The notes under the pieces: model-generated
The model's input: the letters and a program-made list of their open reading frames with translations, nothing else
Told to the model about the DNA's origin: nothing
Databases searched by the model: none
Part shown: positions 26,374-35,730 of the stretch, one piece after another
Numbering within the stretch: position 1 is the first letter of the stretch
How the letters are laid out: every line of letters begins with the position of its first letter
Assembly (NCBI RefSeq): GCF_001612805.1
Contig: NZ_BDBD01000025.1
Location: 213,316-277,315, forward strand
Origin: Nocardia coubleae NBRC 108252
Lineage (GTDB): Bacteria > Actinomycetota > Actinomycetes > Mycobacteriales > Mycobacteriaceae
Direction: 5' to 3'
DNA: 64,000 nucleotides
Program-made: the position numbers and the translations under genes

Positions 26374-26886
26374 TCAGTCAGGGAGATAGCGGATCGGGAC
26401 CGGGATGGGGATGTCGGCAGCTCGGAGCTCGTCGAGTGTGAAGGTTCGGTCGAGATTCTCACCGTAGAGGCCGCGCAGGAGGACGGCGATCAGGTTGTGG
26501 TGTTCTCGCTCCGAGTCCTGGGCCAACCGACTGATCTCGCGGCTGATGGACATGGCCGACTCAGTGATGCCCGCGCTGTCGAACTGCCGGATGATGAGTC
26601 CGCCCTCGAGGATCCCGCTCCACGGTGTGGTGATCGAATGGAAAGAGTCGACCGCCCTGAACAGCATGTAGCGCAGCATATTTCGGCTCTCCATGCCCGG
26701 CCGCTCCACTGGAAGGTCCACCTCGAACAACCGCTGCAGTCCTTCGAAATGAGCGCGGCGATCATCCTTGCCGGGGAGGTTCTTGCGGCGTAAGTCGAGG
26801 ATTGCGTCCAAGTACGATTCGATGAGCTGTCGCTGACCGAAGACTGCCGGTGGGGGTGGGGCGAAATCGTAGTGGTCGAACGACAT
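26374..26886 (-). CDS. Unknown mostly helical 170-aa protein
   Basis: Start chosen at the ATG at 26886 behind AAGGGATCTGCCGA; the frame runs to 26910 without another ribosome site. The protein opens with a Pro-rich FDHYDFAPPPPAVFG, then long amphipathic helices (LIESYLDAILDLRRKN; FEGLQRLFEVDLP; RNMLRYMLFRAVDSFHSI; MSISREISRLAQDSEREHHN) and ends FTLDELRAADIPIPV. The all-helical make-up with no catalytic residues allows a regulatory or HEPN-like reading, but I do not see the RxxxxH motif of HEPN nucleases. It sits between two large helicase operons and is divergent from the second. A good promoter lies upstream. Confidence 0.6.
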   Translation of the reverse strand: MSFDHYDFAPPPPAVFGQRQLIESYLDAILDLRRKNLPGKDDRRAHFEGLQRLFEVDLPVERPGMESRNMLRYMLFRAVDSFHSITTPWSGILEGGLIIRQFDSAGITESAMSISREISRLAQDSEREHHNLIAVLLRGLYGENLDRTFTLDELRAADIPIPVPIRYLPD

Positions 26887-26949
26887 TCGGCAGATCCCTT
26901 CGAGGCGCACAGGCTCCGATCCGGAGACCCGCGGTGCAGATACGACGAA

Positions 26950-26978
26950 ACCGTAAGCCGAAGGGAAAACATTGTCAA
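26950..26978 (-). promoter_or_regulatory. Candidate promoter of the 170-aa gene
   Basis: On the minus strand, TTGACA (26978-26973), a 17-bp spacer and TACGGT (26955-26950) stand 64 bp before the start at 26886. The -35 is a perfect consensus in an otherwise GC-rich region. Confidence 0.45.
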
Positions 26979-27001
26979 CCTACAAATAGTTGGTGTACGT
27001 T
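26972..27001 (+). promoter_or_regulatory. Candidate promoter of the 27.2-39.2 kb helicase operon
   Basis: TTGTCA (26972-26977), an 18-bp AT-rich spacer and TACGTT (26996-27001) lead toward the GTG at 27174. Its -35 overlaps that of the divergent promoter on the other strand (shared bases 26973-26977), so the two could compete or be co-regulated. Confidence 0.35.
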
Positions 27002-27173
27002 TACCGGCAACGGGCGTTCGAGATCATCATCCGCAGTCAGCGAGCCGGCCGACCGCGATCGAGAAATCCCGAATCCCGTAATCAACTAGCATCCGAACCC
27101 GATAGTTCCAGATGAACACAGGTCGACACCCGACCGAACCGCATGCCGGTCACGCACGATGAGGAGCACACAC

Positions 27174-30100
27174 GTGGGGGCGCTGCTTCCGACACTGCAG
27201 GCCGAACGGCTGAGGGAAGGGTTGACCGACTACCTGACCACCACCTTCGCGCTGACCGATCCGGACACCCAGGGTGCGCTGACCGACTTCATCGGTGATC
27301 CCGCGGACGGACTTTTCAAGGGTCCGTATGTGCGCTTGCGGCTGCCTTTCGCCCCGGCGCGCGGCAACTGGGGCATGCACCTGGACTGGTGGCCGAAGTA
27401 TTTCGAACCATACGGTCATCAGGCCGCCGCGTTCGAACGGCTGTCGACGAAGTTTCAACGCCGGCCGCTGCCCACTCTGGTCACCACGGGCACCGGGTCC
27501 GGTAAGACCGAGTCGTTCCTCATTCCCATCCTCGACCATGTGCTGCGGGCCAAGAAGGCAGGCGTGGTCGGGATGAAGGCTTTGATCATCTATCCGATGA
27601 ATGCCCTGGCCAACGACCAGGAGCAACGACTGGCGAAGATGATCACCGAGCATTCCGAGCTGTCCGGCATCACGGCGGGTCTGTACACGGGTGAGCAGTC
27701 CTCCGGCGGCCGCACGATGGTGTCGGAGGCGGGGCTGATCACCGATCGCCGGCTGATGCACGATTCGCCGCCCGACATCCTGCTCACCAACTACAAGATG
27801 CTCGACCACATGCTGCTGCGGCCGGACCGGGCGGCGATATGGCGGCAGTCGGCGGACTCGCTGCAGTACGTGGTGCTCGACGAGTTCCACACCTATGACG
27901 GTGCGCAGGGCACGGATGTGGCGATGCTGCTGCGACGGCTCGGTCTGACCGTCAAATCACACTGGAACGCCGGTTCCCCTGTCACAGAAGCAGATCGGGC
28001 GCGGCCCCTCGGGAAGATCACGCCGGTTGCCACCTCCGCGACGCTGGGGTCCAAAGGATCGCCGACGTCTATGCTCGACTTCGCGAAAACCGTTTTCGGC
28101 GAGACGTTCACACCCGAGACCCTGATCGGCGAAACGCGGCTCGATACCGAGGACTGGCTCGCGCAGCGCCGTCGCGACCTGGATCGCACATTCTCACCAG
28201 TCGAGCCGGTGATCGATCAGGCCCTTGCCGAACTCGACCGCACCACAGCACAAACCGTGACGAACAAGCGACTCACGGCGGCGGTACTCGCCACGCTGTT
28301 CCGGCACACCTCCGACGTCGACGACACCCACGAGCGGATCACCGCGAGCCTGCACAAGCTCGACGAATCCGAGATGCTCGATCTGATCAAACGGCACGGA
28401 ACCTTCGCGCGGGTCCTGCGTAGTGCGATCGACGCCATCTCGACCGCGACATTGGCCGCCACCGTTCTGCCCGCCCAGACCGGCGAACGCGACCTCACCC
28501 GTGGCCTCGCGAACCGCGAGCGCTACGTCGGCTATCTCCTCGCCGCGCTCTCGCACGTGCGCGCCGAGGTCGGACGGTCGGCACTGAATGTCGATGTGCA
28601 CCTGTGGCTTCGGGAGCTGTCCCGGATCGATCGTGCGGCCGCGGTGACCCCGCAGTTCCGCTGGCCGGACGACGGAAAACTCGACGGAACCACCGTCGAC
28701 TACTACCCCTCGCTCTACTGCCGGCATTGCGGTCGGTCGGGCTGGGGTGTTCGGCTGGGACCGACCGGCCACACCTTGGATGCCGGTGACGAAGACGTGC
28801 GCAGCTACCACGCGACCGGTGGTCCACGGTTCCGAGCGCTGATCTCCGCGCCCGCCGAGGCCGAAATCGACACTCCGGTCGAGGGATTGCGCTGGTTCCG
28901 CGTCGACGACCGGGAGATCGTCGACGAACGACCCGATGCCGACAGCGATGAGGTACTCGACGGGCGGGTGCTGCCGGTCTTATTCCTGAAAGGCCCTGAG
29001 GCGGACGAGAATTCGCGTAGGGACGTGTGCCCGGCGTGTGGTGCCGACGACGGCATCCGCTTCCTCGGCAGCGCGATCGCCACCCAGTTGTCGGTGGCGC
29101 TGTCGAACCTGTTCGGTGACGCGAAACTGGCCGACGGCGAAAAGAAGGCCCTCGTCTTCACCGACAGCGTCCAAGACGCCGCCCACCGTGCCGGTTTCGT
29201 CCAGGCCAGGTCGCACACCCTCAGCCTCCGCTCGACCCTGCGGAATGCCCTGGGCGACAAGGTGAGTGGCGAGCAGATGCTCACCCTCGCCGAGCTCTGC
29301 GATGCGGTACTCGACCGGGCAGGTGAAGACGCGCGACGGCGCTATCACCTCCTCGCGCCCGACATCGTCGAGCGTGACGAGTTCGCTCCGTTCTGGGACC
29401 CCGACAGCACCGCCCAGGCTCGACGGAAGGCGGCCAGGACTGTTGCCCGGCGCCTGCAATTCGATATCGACCTCGAGTTCGGCCTGCAGTCTCGCCTCGG
29501 TCGTACGCTCGAGCTCACCGGCAGTGTGGTTTCGGAGGTGGATCTCGGCTCTCCCCGGCGCGTCGCGCAGCTGGGCGCCGACGCGCTGAAGCGAACAGAA
29601 CATCAACTCGCCTTTTCCGAGCCCGACGAGGCCGCGGTGACCCAGTGGGTTCGTGGTGTCGCCGAACGCATGCGCACCCGTGGCGCGATCGCCCACGATT
29701 GGTTGACGAAATACGTTCAGCGCGACGCGAACCGACGCTGGGTGTGGGGTGGCCGCCCCAAGGGCCAGGGCATGCCCGCCTTCCCCAAGGGACGCCCCGC
29801 ACCGGCCTTCCCGGCGCTCGGCGGCCGGACCATCCCTGACGGCTTCGACCCGATCACCGTCTCCGCCTCGTGGTACGCCCGTTGGGCTTCGCGCTGCCTG
29901 AACGTCTCGCCCATCGAGGGTGGATCACTGGCACGCGCGCTGTTCGAAGTGTTCGCCGAAGAACGCGTGGTGATCACCGAGAACACCGAGAAGTCGCTGA
30001 CTGCTTATCTTTTGACGCACGACTCGGTCCTGGTGGGTATCCCCGACCCGGCCGGGCTCACCGGGATGCGGTACCTGCTCGTCTGCGATGTCTGCCAGAC

Positions 30101-33100
30101 GCCCACGCCGGGCAGCGCGGCCGTCGTCGACCAGCTCGACGGTGCTCCCTGCCTGTTGACCCGATGCCCGGGCAGGCTGGCACGGGCCGCCAAACACAAC
30201 AACTTCTACCGCGACCTCTACGACAACTCGGAGATGAAGCGGGTGGTCGCGCGTGAACACACCTCCTTGCTTCCCACCGCGACACGGCTCGAGTACGAGA
30301 ACAAATTCAAGGCCACGGCCAGCGATCCCACCGCACCGAACGTGCTGGTCGCGACGCCGACTTTGGAGATGGGTATCGACATCGGCGACCTGTCGACGGT
30401 GATGCTGGGCTCCATGCCGCGAACGGTGTCGTCGTATCTCCAGCGAGTCGGCCGCGCAGGACGCCTCACGGGCAACTCACTCGCGCTCGCCTTCGTCCGC
30501 GGACGCGGCGAGCACCTGCCGAAACTCGGTGACCCGACGTCGGTGATCCAAGGGGAGGTGCGTCCCCCGGCAACCTTCCTCACCGCGGAGGAAATCCTGC
30601 AGCGCCAGTACATCGCGCACATCATCGACCGGCTCGCGCGGCGTGCGGGAGCCGAAGATCCCGGCAACGCGACCAACGTGCTGTCGAGTTTCGACTCCGG
30701 TACCTGGATGGGCACCCTCATCGAGACCGCTGACGACGACGCCGACCTGTTGGTCGACGAATTCCTCGGGCAGTTCGGCGATCTGCTCCGGACGGAAACC
30801 GCAGCGAACCTCCGCGACTGGGCGACCCCGCCCGGGCTCGGCGAGCACAGCGGCCTCGGTGCATTGCTGCGCGACGCCGTGCATCGCTGGAATCGAGACG
30901 TGAACGAGTTGCGGCACCGGCGAACGGCAGTGGACGCGGCCATTCCCGACTTCGAACAGCGTGCCAACTCCCCTGCCGCCACCGACGACGACAAGCGTGA
31001 TTTGCGCACGGCCCGAGGCACGTTGCGTCTGTTGTCGAAGTCGATCAGCGCGCTGACAACTGAACATTGGGTCGGCGTTCTCGAACGGTACGGCGTGCTG
31101 CCCAACTACACGCTGCTCGACGACGCGGTGCTGCTGGATGTCGGCATCACCTGGATCGATCCCGACACCAATCAATACGCCGAGGACACAGCGAGTTACC
31201 AGCGCGGCTCTCGGGTCGCACTCACCGAGCTGGCTCCTGGCGCGACCTTCTACGCGCAGGGGCTGGCCGTGGAAATCGACGCGATCGATCTCGGCGCGGG
31301 CGAATCCGCGATTCAGATCTGGCGGCTGTGCCCGTCCTGCGGCTGGGCAGGCATCACCCACACCGCAGACCCGACACCCCCACCGAATCAGTGCCCTCGA
31401 TGCCACACCAGCGCAATCGCGGACGTGAGCCAACAGCTTCAAGTGGTAGAGATGGCCAAGGTATCCGCCGAGGTGCGACGCGACGAGGCGGCGATCAACG
31501 ACATCCGTGACGAACGGCGCAAGGAATCGTTCACGGTCTTGGCCGCAGCCGATATCGACCCCGACAACGTCACCAAACGGTGGTTCGTCGCCGAGCAGGA
31601 CTTCGGCGCGGAGTACTTGCGGCGCATGGACATTCGCTGGCTGAACATGGGCAGGCGAAACTCGCAGGGCGGCAAGCGAACCATTGCGGGCAACACGACC
31701 ACGGGTTCGCTGTTCCGCGTGTGTTCCGGTTGCGGGCAGCTCGACAAGGTGGCGGGCAGGAACGAGCCACATGAGCACCGCAGCTGGTGCCGGTATCGCA
31801 AAGCCGATGACGAGAAGCACGTTCGCGAGATCGCGCTGGCTCGGACACTACGCACCCAGGCTGTGCTGCTGCACCTGCCGAGCTGGCTCGAATACGACTC
31901 GTTCGCCCATCCGAGCCTCAGCGCTGCGATCCTGCTCGGCCTGCGACAGGTGATCGGTGGCTCCCCGGAACATCTCGATGTCGCCGCAATCACCGACGCC
32001 CTCCACAACCCGAACCAGCGGGCCCTGCTCATCCACGACACCGTGCCCGGTGGCACCGGCTATCTGGCCGACTTCGCCAACCCACGTCAAGTGTGGGAGG
32101 TACTTGCGGCGGCCCGCACAGTGGTCAAGAACTGCTACTGCACCGACCGGCTCGCCTGCCACAAATGCCTGCTGCCGTTCGCACCGCCACGGGAACTCGA
32201 CAAGGTTTCCCGGATCACGGCTGCCAAGGTGCTCGATGATCTGCTCGCATGCCGCGACGGCGAGCCGGACGCGAAAAGCTGGCTGGACTCGGTCACCGAA
32301 GAAACCGCGGTACCGAAAGGCAGCGCCGAGTCGCCGTTGGAACGCGAGTTCTACCGCGCGTTCACCGAGCGGCTCACCACCATGGGCGCCACGGTCACCG
32401 AAAAACCGGGCACCTACGGCCCGACCGCAACGATCAAACTGCCCGGCACCAAGATCCGGACCTGGCAGCTCGAGCCACAAGTGCTGATGGGCAACAGCCA
32501 ACCCGACTTCCAGCTGCGCACCAGCGATCCCGATATCCCCCTCATCGCCGTGTTCGCCGACGGTCGCCGCTACCACGCGACACCCGAGCACAACCGAGTG
32601 GCCGACGACGCCCACAAACGTGAGATCCTGCGCTCCGGCGGCGTGGTGGTCTGGTCGTTCTCCCACGATGATCTCGAGCGCTTTCGAGCCGCGCGGACGG
32701 AAAAGCCGACCTGGTTCACCGAAAAGCTGGAAGGCCCGACCCGCAAACACGGCAACTTGAAGCCGAAACTGTTCAAGTTGCTGCATGCCGACCCGATCAC
32801 CCAGCTGATCGAGTACATGCTCGAGCCTGAACGCGAGCCATGGGAAGCAGTGGGGCGATGGCTTCCGCTGATGTTCCTCCTCAACGGCCGCCACCAGGGC
32901 GACGCCGACGCCATCGCGAGCTGGGCGCTCGACCTCCTCGACGGGACCGCTTCGACTCCGGCGGACGGCGAGTACAACTGCTGGTCCTACAGCGACGGCC
33001 CGTTGACCATCACCGCCGCCACGAACAAGGGCATGAAGACGCTGGACGCGGTGCTCGCGCTCGATGACCGGGACGAGAAGCTCGAACTCGACGGCGGTCG

Positions 33101-33503
33101 CGCGTGGAAGGAGTGGTTGCGCTTGTCCAACTGGTTCGGACTGGCCGACCACGTGATCACCACCCGAACCCTGCTCCAGGCGAACTCCACCGTGCCGGAG
33201 CGGGGACCGGACGCAGGCAGCGCCGAGCTCACGCCCGACTGGCAGGTGCTCTACGACGACACCGTTTCCGATGCCGAACGCGAACTCGTCCTCGCTCTGG
33301 CCGCGGCAGGCGTCCCGGTGCCGGTGCTCGGTGTGGAGACCGACCGTGGTGACGTGATCGACATGGGCTGGCCCGACGTCCGTCTCGGAGTTCTCCTCGC
33401 GGAGCCCGAGGCGGCCAATACGATGACCGAACAAGGCTGGAAGATCTGCCCAGCCGATCCGGCGGAACTCGTCCGAGCACTGCAAACGAACGGGGTGATG
33501 TGA
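27174..33503 (+). CDS. Giant DUF1998 DEAD/DEAH helicase with nuclease-like C-terminus
   Basis: A 2109-aa protein; the GTG at 27174 follows GAGGAG by seven bases, while the ATG at 27159 overlaps it. The SF2 core has Walker A TGTGSGKTES (about 105), LIIYPMNALANDQ, motif II LDEFHTYDGAQG (about 236) and the second RecA lobe VLVATPTLEMGIDIGDL (about 1055) with QRVGRAGR (about 1089). Several CxxC pairs (CRHCG, CPACG, CPSCG, CSGCG) are probable zinc sites. A DUF1998/MZB region reads LIHDTVPGGTGYL (about 1616) and CHKCLL. Next is a Vsr-like nuclease segment (SPLEREFYRAF, QPDFQL, VFADGRRYH, about 1720-1830). The last 65 residues form a short GVETDRGDVIDMGWP module shared with the helicase at 39213. 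Size and DUF1998 recall Druantia DruE. Confidence 0.9.
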   Translation: MGALLPTLQAERLREGLTDYLTTTFALTDPDTQGALTDFIGDPADGLFKGPYVRLRLPFAPARGNWGMHLDWWPKYFEPYGHQAAAFERLSTKFQRRPLPTLVTTGTGSGKTESFLIPILDHVLRAKKAGVVGMKALIIYPMNALANDQEQRLAKMITEHSELSGITAGLYTGEQSSGGRTMVSEAGLITDRRLMHDSPPDILLTNYKMLDHMLLRPDRAAIWRQSADSLQYVVLDEFHTYDGAQGTDVAMLLRRLGLTVKSHWNAGSPVTEADRARPLGKITPVATSATLGSKGSPTSMLDFAKTVFGETFTPETLIGETRLDTEDWLAQRRRDLDRTFSPVEPVIDQALAELDRTTAQTVTNKRLTAAVLATLFRHTSDVDDTHERITASLHKLDESEMLDLIKRHGTFARVLRSAIDAISTATLAATVLPAQTGERDLTRGLANRERYVGYLLAALSHVRAEVGRSALNVDVHLWLRELSRIDRAAAVTPQFRWPDDGKLDGTTVDYYPSLYCRHCGRSGWGVRLGPTGHTLDAGDEDVRSYHATGGPRFRALISAPAEAEIDTPVEGLRWFRVDDREIVDERPDADSDEVLDGRVLPVLFLKGPEADENSRRDVCPACGADDGIRFLGSAIATQLSVALSNLFGDAKLADGEKKALVFTDSVQDAAHRAGFVQARSHTLSLRSTLRNALGDKVSGEQMLTLAELCDAVLDRAGEDARRRYHLLAPDIVERDEFAPFWDPDSTAQARRKAARTVARRLQFDIDLEFGLQSRLGRTLELTGSVVSEVDLGSPRRVAQLGADALKRTEHQLAFSEPDEAAVTQWVRGVAERMRTRGAIAHDWLTKYVQRDANRRWVWGGRPKGQGMPAFPKGRPAPAFPALGGRTIPDGFDPITVSASWYARWASRCLNVSPIEGGSLARALFEVFAEERVVITENTEKSLTAYLLTHDSVLVGIPDPAGLTGMRYLLVCDVCQTPTPGSAAVVDQLDGAPCLLTRCPGRLARAAKHNNFYRDLYDNSEMKRVVAREHTSLLPTATRLEYENKFKATASDPTAPNVLVATPTLEMGIDIGDLSTVMLGSMPRTVSSYLQRVGRAGRLTGNSLALAFVRGRGEHLPKLGDPTSVIQGEVRPPATFLTAEEILQRQYIAHIIDRLARRAGAEDPGNATNVLSSFDSGTWMGTLIETADDDADLLVDEFLGQFGDLLRTETAANLRDWATPPGLGEHSGLGALLRDAVHRWNRDVNELRHRRTAVDAAIPDFEQRANSPAATDDDKRDLRTARGTLRLLSKSISALTTEHWVGVLERYGVLPNYTLLDDAVLLDVGITWIDPDTNQYAEDTASYQRGSRVALTELAPGATFYAQGLAVEIDAIDLGAGESAIQIWRLCPSCGWAGITHTADPTPPPNQCPRCHTSAIADVSQQLQVVEMAKVSAEVRRDEAAINDIRDERRKESFTVLAAADIDPDNVTKRWFVAEQDFGAEYLRRMDIRWLNMGRRNSQGGKRTIAGNTTTGSLFRVCSGCGQLDKVAGRNEPHEHRSWCRYRKADDEKHVREIALARTLRTQAVLLHLPSWLEYDSFAHPSLSAAILLGLRQVIGGSPEHLDVAAITDALHNPNQRALLIHDTVPGGTGYLADFANPRQVWEVLAAARTVVKNCYCTDRLACHKCLLPFAPPRELDKVSRITAAKVLDDLLACRDGEPDAKSWLDSVTEETAVPKGSAESPLEREFYRAFTERLTTMGATVTEKPGTYGPTATIKLPGTKIRTWQLEPQVLMGNSQPDFQLRTSDPDIPLIAVFADGRRYHATPEHNRVADDAHKREILRSGGVVVWSFSHDDLERFRAARTEKPTWFTEKLEGPTRKHGNLKPKLFKLLHADPITQLIEYMLEPEREPWEAVGRWLPLMFLLNGRHQGDADAIASWALDLLDGTASTPADGEYNCWSYSDGPLTITAATNKGMKTLDAVLALDDRDEKLELDGGRAWKEWLRLSNWFGLADHVITTRTLLQANSTVPERGPDAGSAELTPDWQVLYDDTVSDAERELVLALAAAGVPVPVLGVETDRGDVIDMGWPDVRLGVLLAEPEAANTMTEQGWKICPADPAELVRALQTNGVM

Positions 33504-35695
33504 TGGCGCACGTCATCATGACCAAGACCAGCGGGTCCGCGGACGAGCTCGAAGGTGCGATCAAACGGCGCGCGCACGATTTCCTCTACAGCGTGCAGGA
33601 TGACGAACCTGCCGCGTCCACACTCATCGAGGAAGTTCCCGGAGCCACGGACGAGCGCGTGCGGCTCGGACGAATCGGCCTGGGGCACAGTGCGATTCTG
33701 TTCTACGTAGCGCCCGCGGGTGGGGAGGGATCCTACGTCTACATGGGTGCGTGGCCGGACGCTACCGCCGCCGAGCTCGCACCCCGGGCGGGACTGAAGG
33801 TGAACCCGGTCAACGGCGTCCTCGAGCTCATCATCGCCGACACCGAAGAACCTGCGCCGACCCAGCAGCCGAAACCGGCCGTGAAGCCCGGGTACCTCGC
33901 CGACCTCGGCTTCACCACCACCCAGCTCACCGACGACCTCGGCTTGGACGCGAAACTCGCCGAACGAGTGCTTGCGGCTTCCGACGACCATGTGATCAAC
34001 GAGATCGCCGCGGAGATCGATGGGTGGCAGGGGGACGCGGTCCTCGAATTGGCCTGTGGCACAAGCATCGATGAGATTCGCGCCAAGCTCCGACTCACGG
34101 AGAATCCGGTCGACCCGACTCTCGGCGAGGACGAGCAGATCCTGCAGGCGCTCGAGCACCCGGCGTCGAAGATCCGGTTCGCCTACATCGGTGACAACAC
34201 CGAGGAACTGCGTCGCGTGATCGAGGGCGGCAGTTTCGCCGCATGGCGCACCTTCCTGCATCCCGAACAACGTGCGTACGCGGAAAAGCGGTACAACGGC
34301 GCCTTCCGGCTGTCGGGCGGTGCGGGAACCGGCAAGACCGTGGTGGCGTTGCACCGCGCGCGCAATCTCTGGCGGCGCAACCCGAATGCCCGCGTCGTCC
34401 TCACCACCTTCAACCGGACGCTCGCGCGCCAGCTACAGGCCGATCTCGAGGCACTGGATCCGGGCGTGCAGATCGCGAGCAAGCCCGGCGAGGTCGGCAT
34501 CTACATCGATGGTGTCGACAAGCTGGCCAGCGATGTACTGGCACGGGCAGGCGATCTCGCTCCGATCTTCGCGACGGTTCTCGGGAGCGCGACGTCGCTG
34601 CCGCCTCGTCGCACCGATACCGGCAAGGTCTGGCGCGAGATCACCAGAACTGTTGAGACAGATCTGGATTCACGCCTGGTAACGCCCGGTTTCCTGGAGA
34701 GCGAGTACACCGCGGTGGTACTCGCCAACAAAGTGACCACCGTCGCCGAGTACGCGAAGGTCGCGCGCGCCGGGCGTGGTGTACGGCTCAACCGTGCGCA
34801 GCGCATCGCCGTCTGGAAACTGATGGAGGCGTTCCGCCGCCGCAGCCGGATGGATGGAACCGTCAGCTTTCCCGAAGTGCTCGCGTTGGCGGCCGAATAC
34901 CTGCGGCAGCGCAGCGCCGCAGGTGAATTCATTGCCGACCACGTCATCATCGACGAAGCCCAAGACCTGCACGCCACCCACTGGGCGATGCTGCGCGCTC
35001 TTGTCGCGGAGGGGCCGGACGACCTTTTCATCGCCGAGGACTCCCATCAGCGGATCTTCGGGCAACCGGTGGTGCTCGGTCGGCTCGGGGTGAAAATTGT
35101 CGGCCGCTCACGGCGGCTCACGTTGAATTACCGTACGACGGCACAGAATTTGCGGTTCGCCATCGACATCCTCTCCGGCGGCGAGTATCACGACCTCGAA
35201 GAGGCCGAGGAGTCCACGCACGGATATCGCAGTGCTCGAACCGGGCCCGAACCGATGCTGCTGGCCTGTGATTCGCTGGCAGCTGAGCTCGAGCAGGTCG
35301 CCGGGCGGGTTCGGCAGTGGCTCGACGGGGGCGAGGAGCCCTCGAACATCGCTCTGCTCACCCGGGGAAAGAACGACCGGAGCCAGTTCGTGCGCGCCCT
35401 CGGGGAACGCGGCATCGAAGCCCGGGTGCTCGACGACAACCCCGCCGGACCTGGGCATGTGCAGGTGCTGACCATGCACCGGTCCAAGGGTATGGAGTTC
35501 GCCAAGGTGATCCTGGCCGGAGTCGACGACGCGCACGTGCCCGCGAAATCTGTGCTGAACGAAGCACCGGAAGAGGAACGGGGCGAGGCCGAGCTACGGG
35601 AGCGGTCCCTGCTGTATGTGGCGGCTAGCCGCGCGCGCGACCAGCTGGTGGTGACATGGAACGGGCGCCGTTCGGAACTGCTGGCGAACACCTGA
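33503..35695 (+). CDS. UvrD-like SF1 helicase with RelE/ParE-like N-terminal domain (paralogue B)
   Basis: A 730-aa protein from the ATG at 33503, whose A is the last base of the previous stop (TGATG), implying translational coupling. Residues of about 15-110 (DERVRLGRIGLGHSAILFYV, SYVYMGAW, LKVNPVNGVLELI) are the RelE/ParE-like module. The linker (about 130-260) contains YLADLGFTTTQLTDDLGLD, WQGDAVLELA and TEELRRVIEGGSFAAWRTFL. The helicase core has GGAGTGKTVV (about 271), DHVIIDEAQDLHATHW (about 483), IAEDSHQRIF, LTLNYRTTAQNL, LTMHRSKGMEFAKVILAG and LLYVAASRARDQL. It is closely similar to the protein at 36939 and less so to the one at 19953. It sits in an operon between a DUF1998 helicase and a HIRAN protein. 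Confidence 0.88.
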   Translation: MAHVIMTKTSGSADELEGAIKRRAHDFLYSVQDDEPAASTLIEEVPGATDERVRLGRIGLGHSAILFYVAPAGGEGSYVYMGAWPDATAAELAPRAGLKVNPVNGVLELIIADTEEPAPTQQPKPAVKPGYLADLGFTTTQLTDDLGLDAKLAERVLAASDDHVINEIAAEIDGWQGDAVLELACGTSIDEIRAKLRLTENPVDPTLGEDEQILQALEHPASKIRFAYIGDNTEELRRVIEGGSFAAWRTFLHPEQRAYAEKRYNGAFRLSGGAGTGKTVVALHRARNLWRRNPNARVVLTTFNRTLARQLQADLEALDPGVQIASKPGEVGIYIDGVDKLASDVLARAGDLAPIFATVLGSATSLPPRRTDTGKVWREITRTVETDLDSRLVTPGFLESEYTAVVLANKVTTVAEYAKVARAGRGVRLNRAQRIAVWKLMEAFRRRSRMDGTVSFPEVLALAAEYLRQRSAAGEFIADHVIIDEAQDLHATHWAMLRALVAEGPDDLFIAEDSHQRIFGQPVVLGRLGVKIVGRSRRLTLNYRTTAQNLRFAIDILSGGEYHDLEEAEESTHGYRSARTGPEPMLLACDSLAAELEQVAGRVRQWLDGGEEPSNIALLTRGKNDRSQFVRALGERGIEARVLDDNPAGPGHVQVLTMHRSKGMEFAKVILAGVDDAHVPAKSVLNEAPEEERGEAELRERSLLYVAASRARDQLVVTWNGRRSELLANT

Positions 35696-35730
35696 ATCGT
35701 CGAATACCACCTGCACACCCGGAGCAACAG

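Noticed and set aside
31848..33485. 545-codon minus-strand open frame and its 447-codon neighbour at 30477-31820
   Set aside because: Both lie wholly antisense to the 2109-aa helicase, whose frame has clear motifs throughout.
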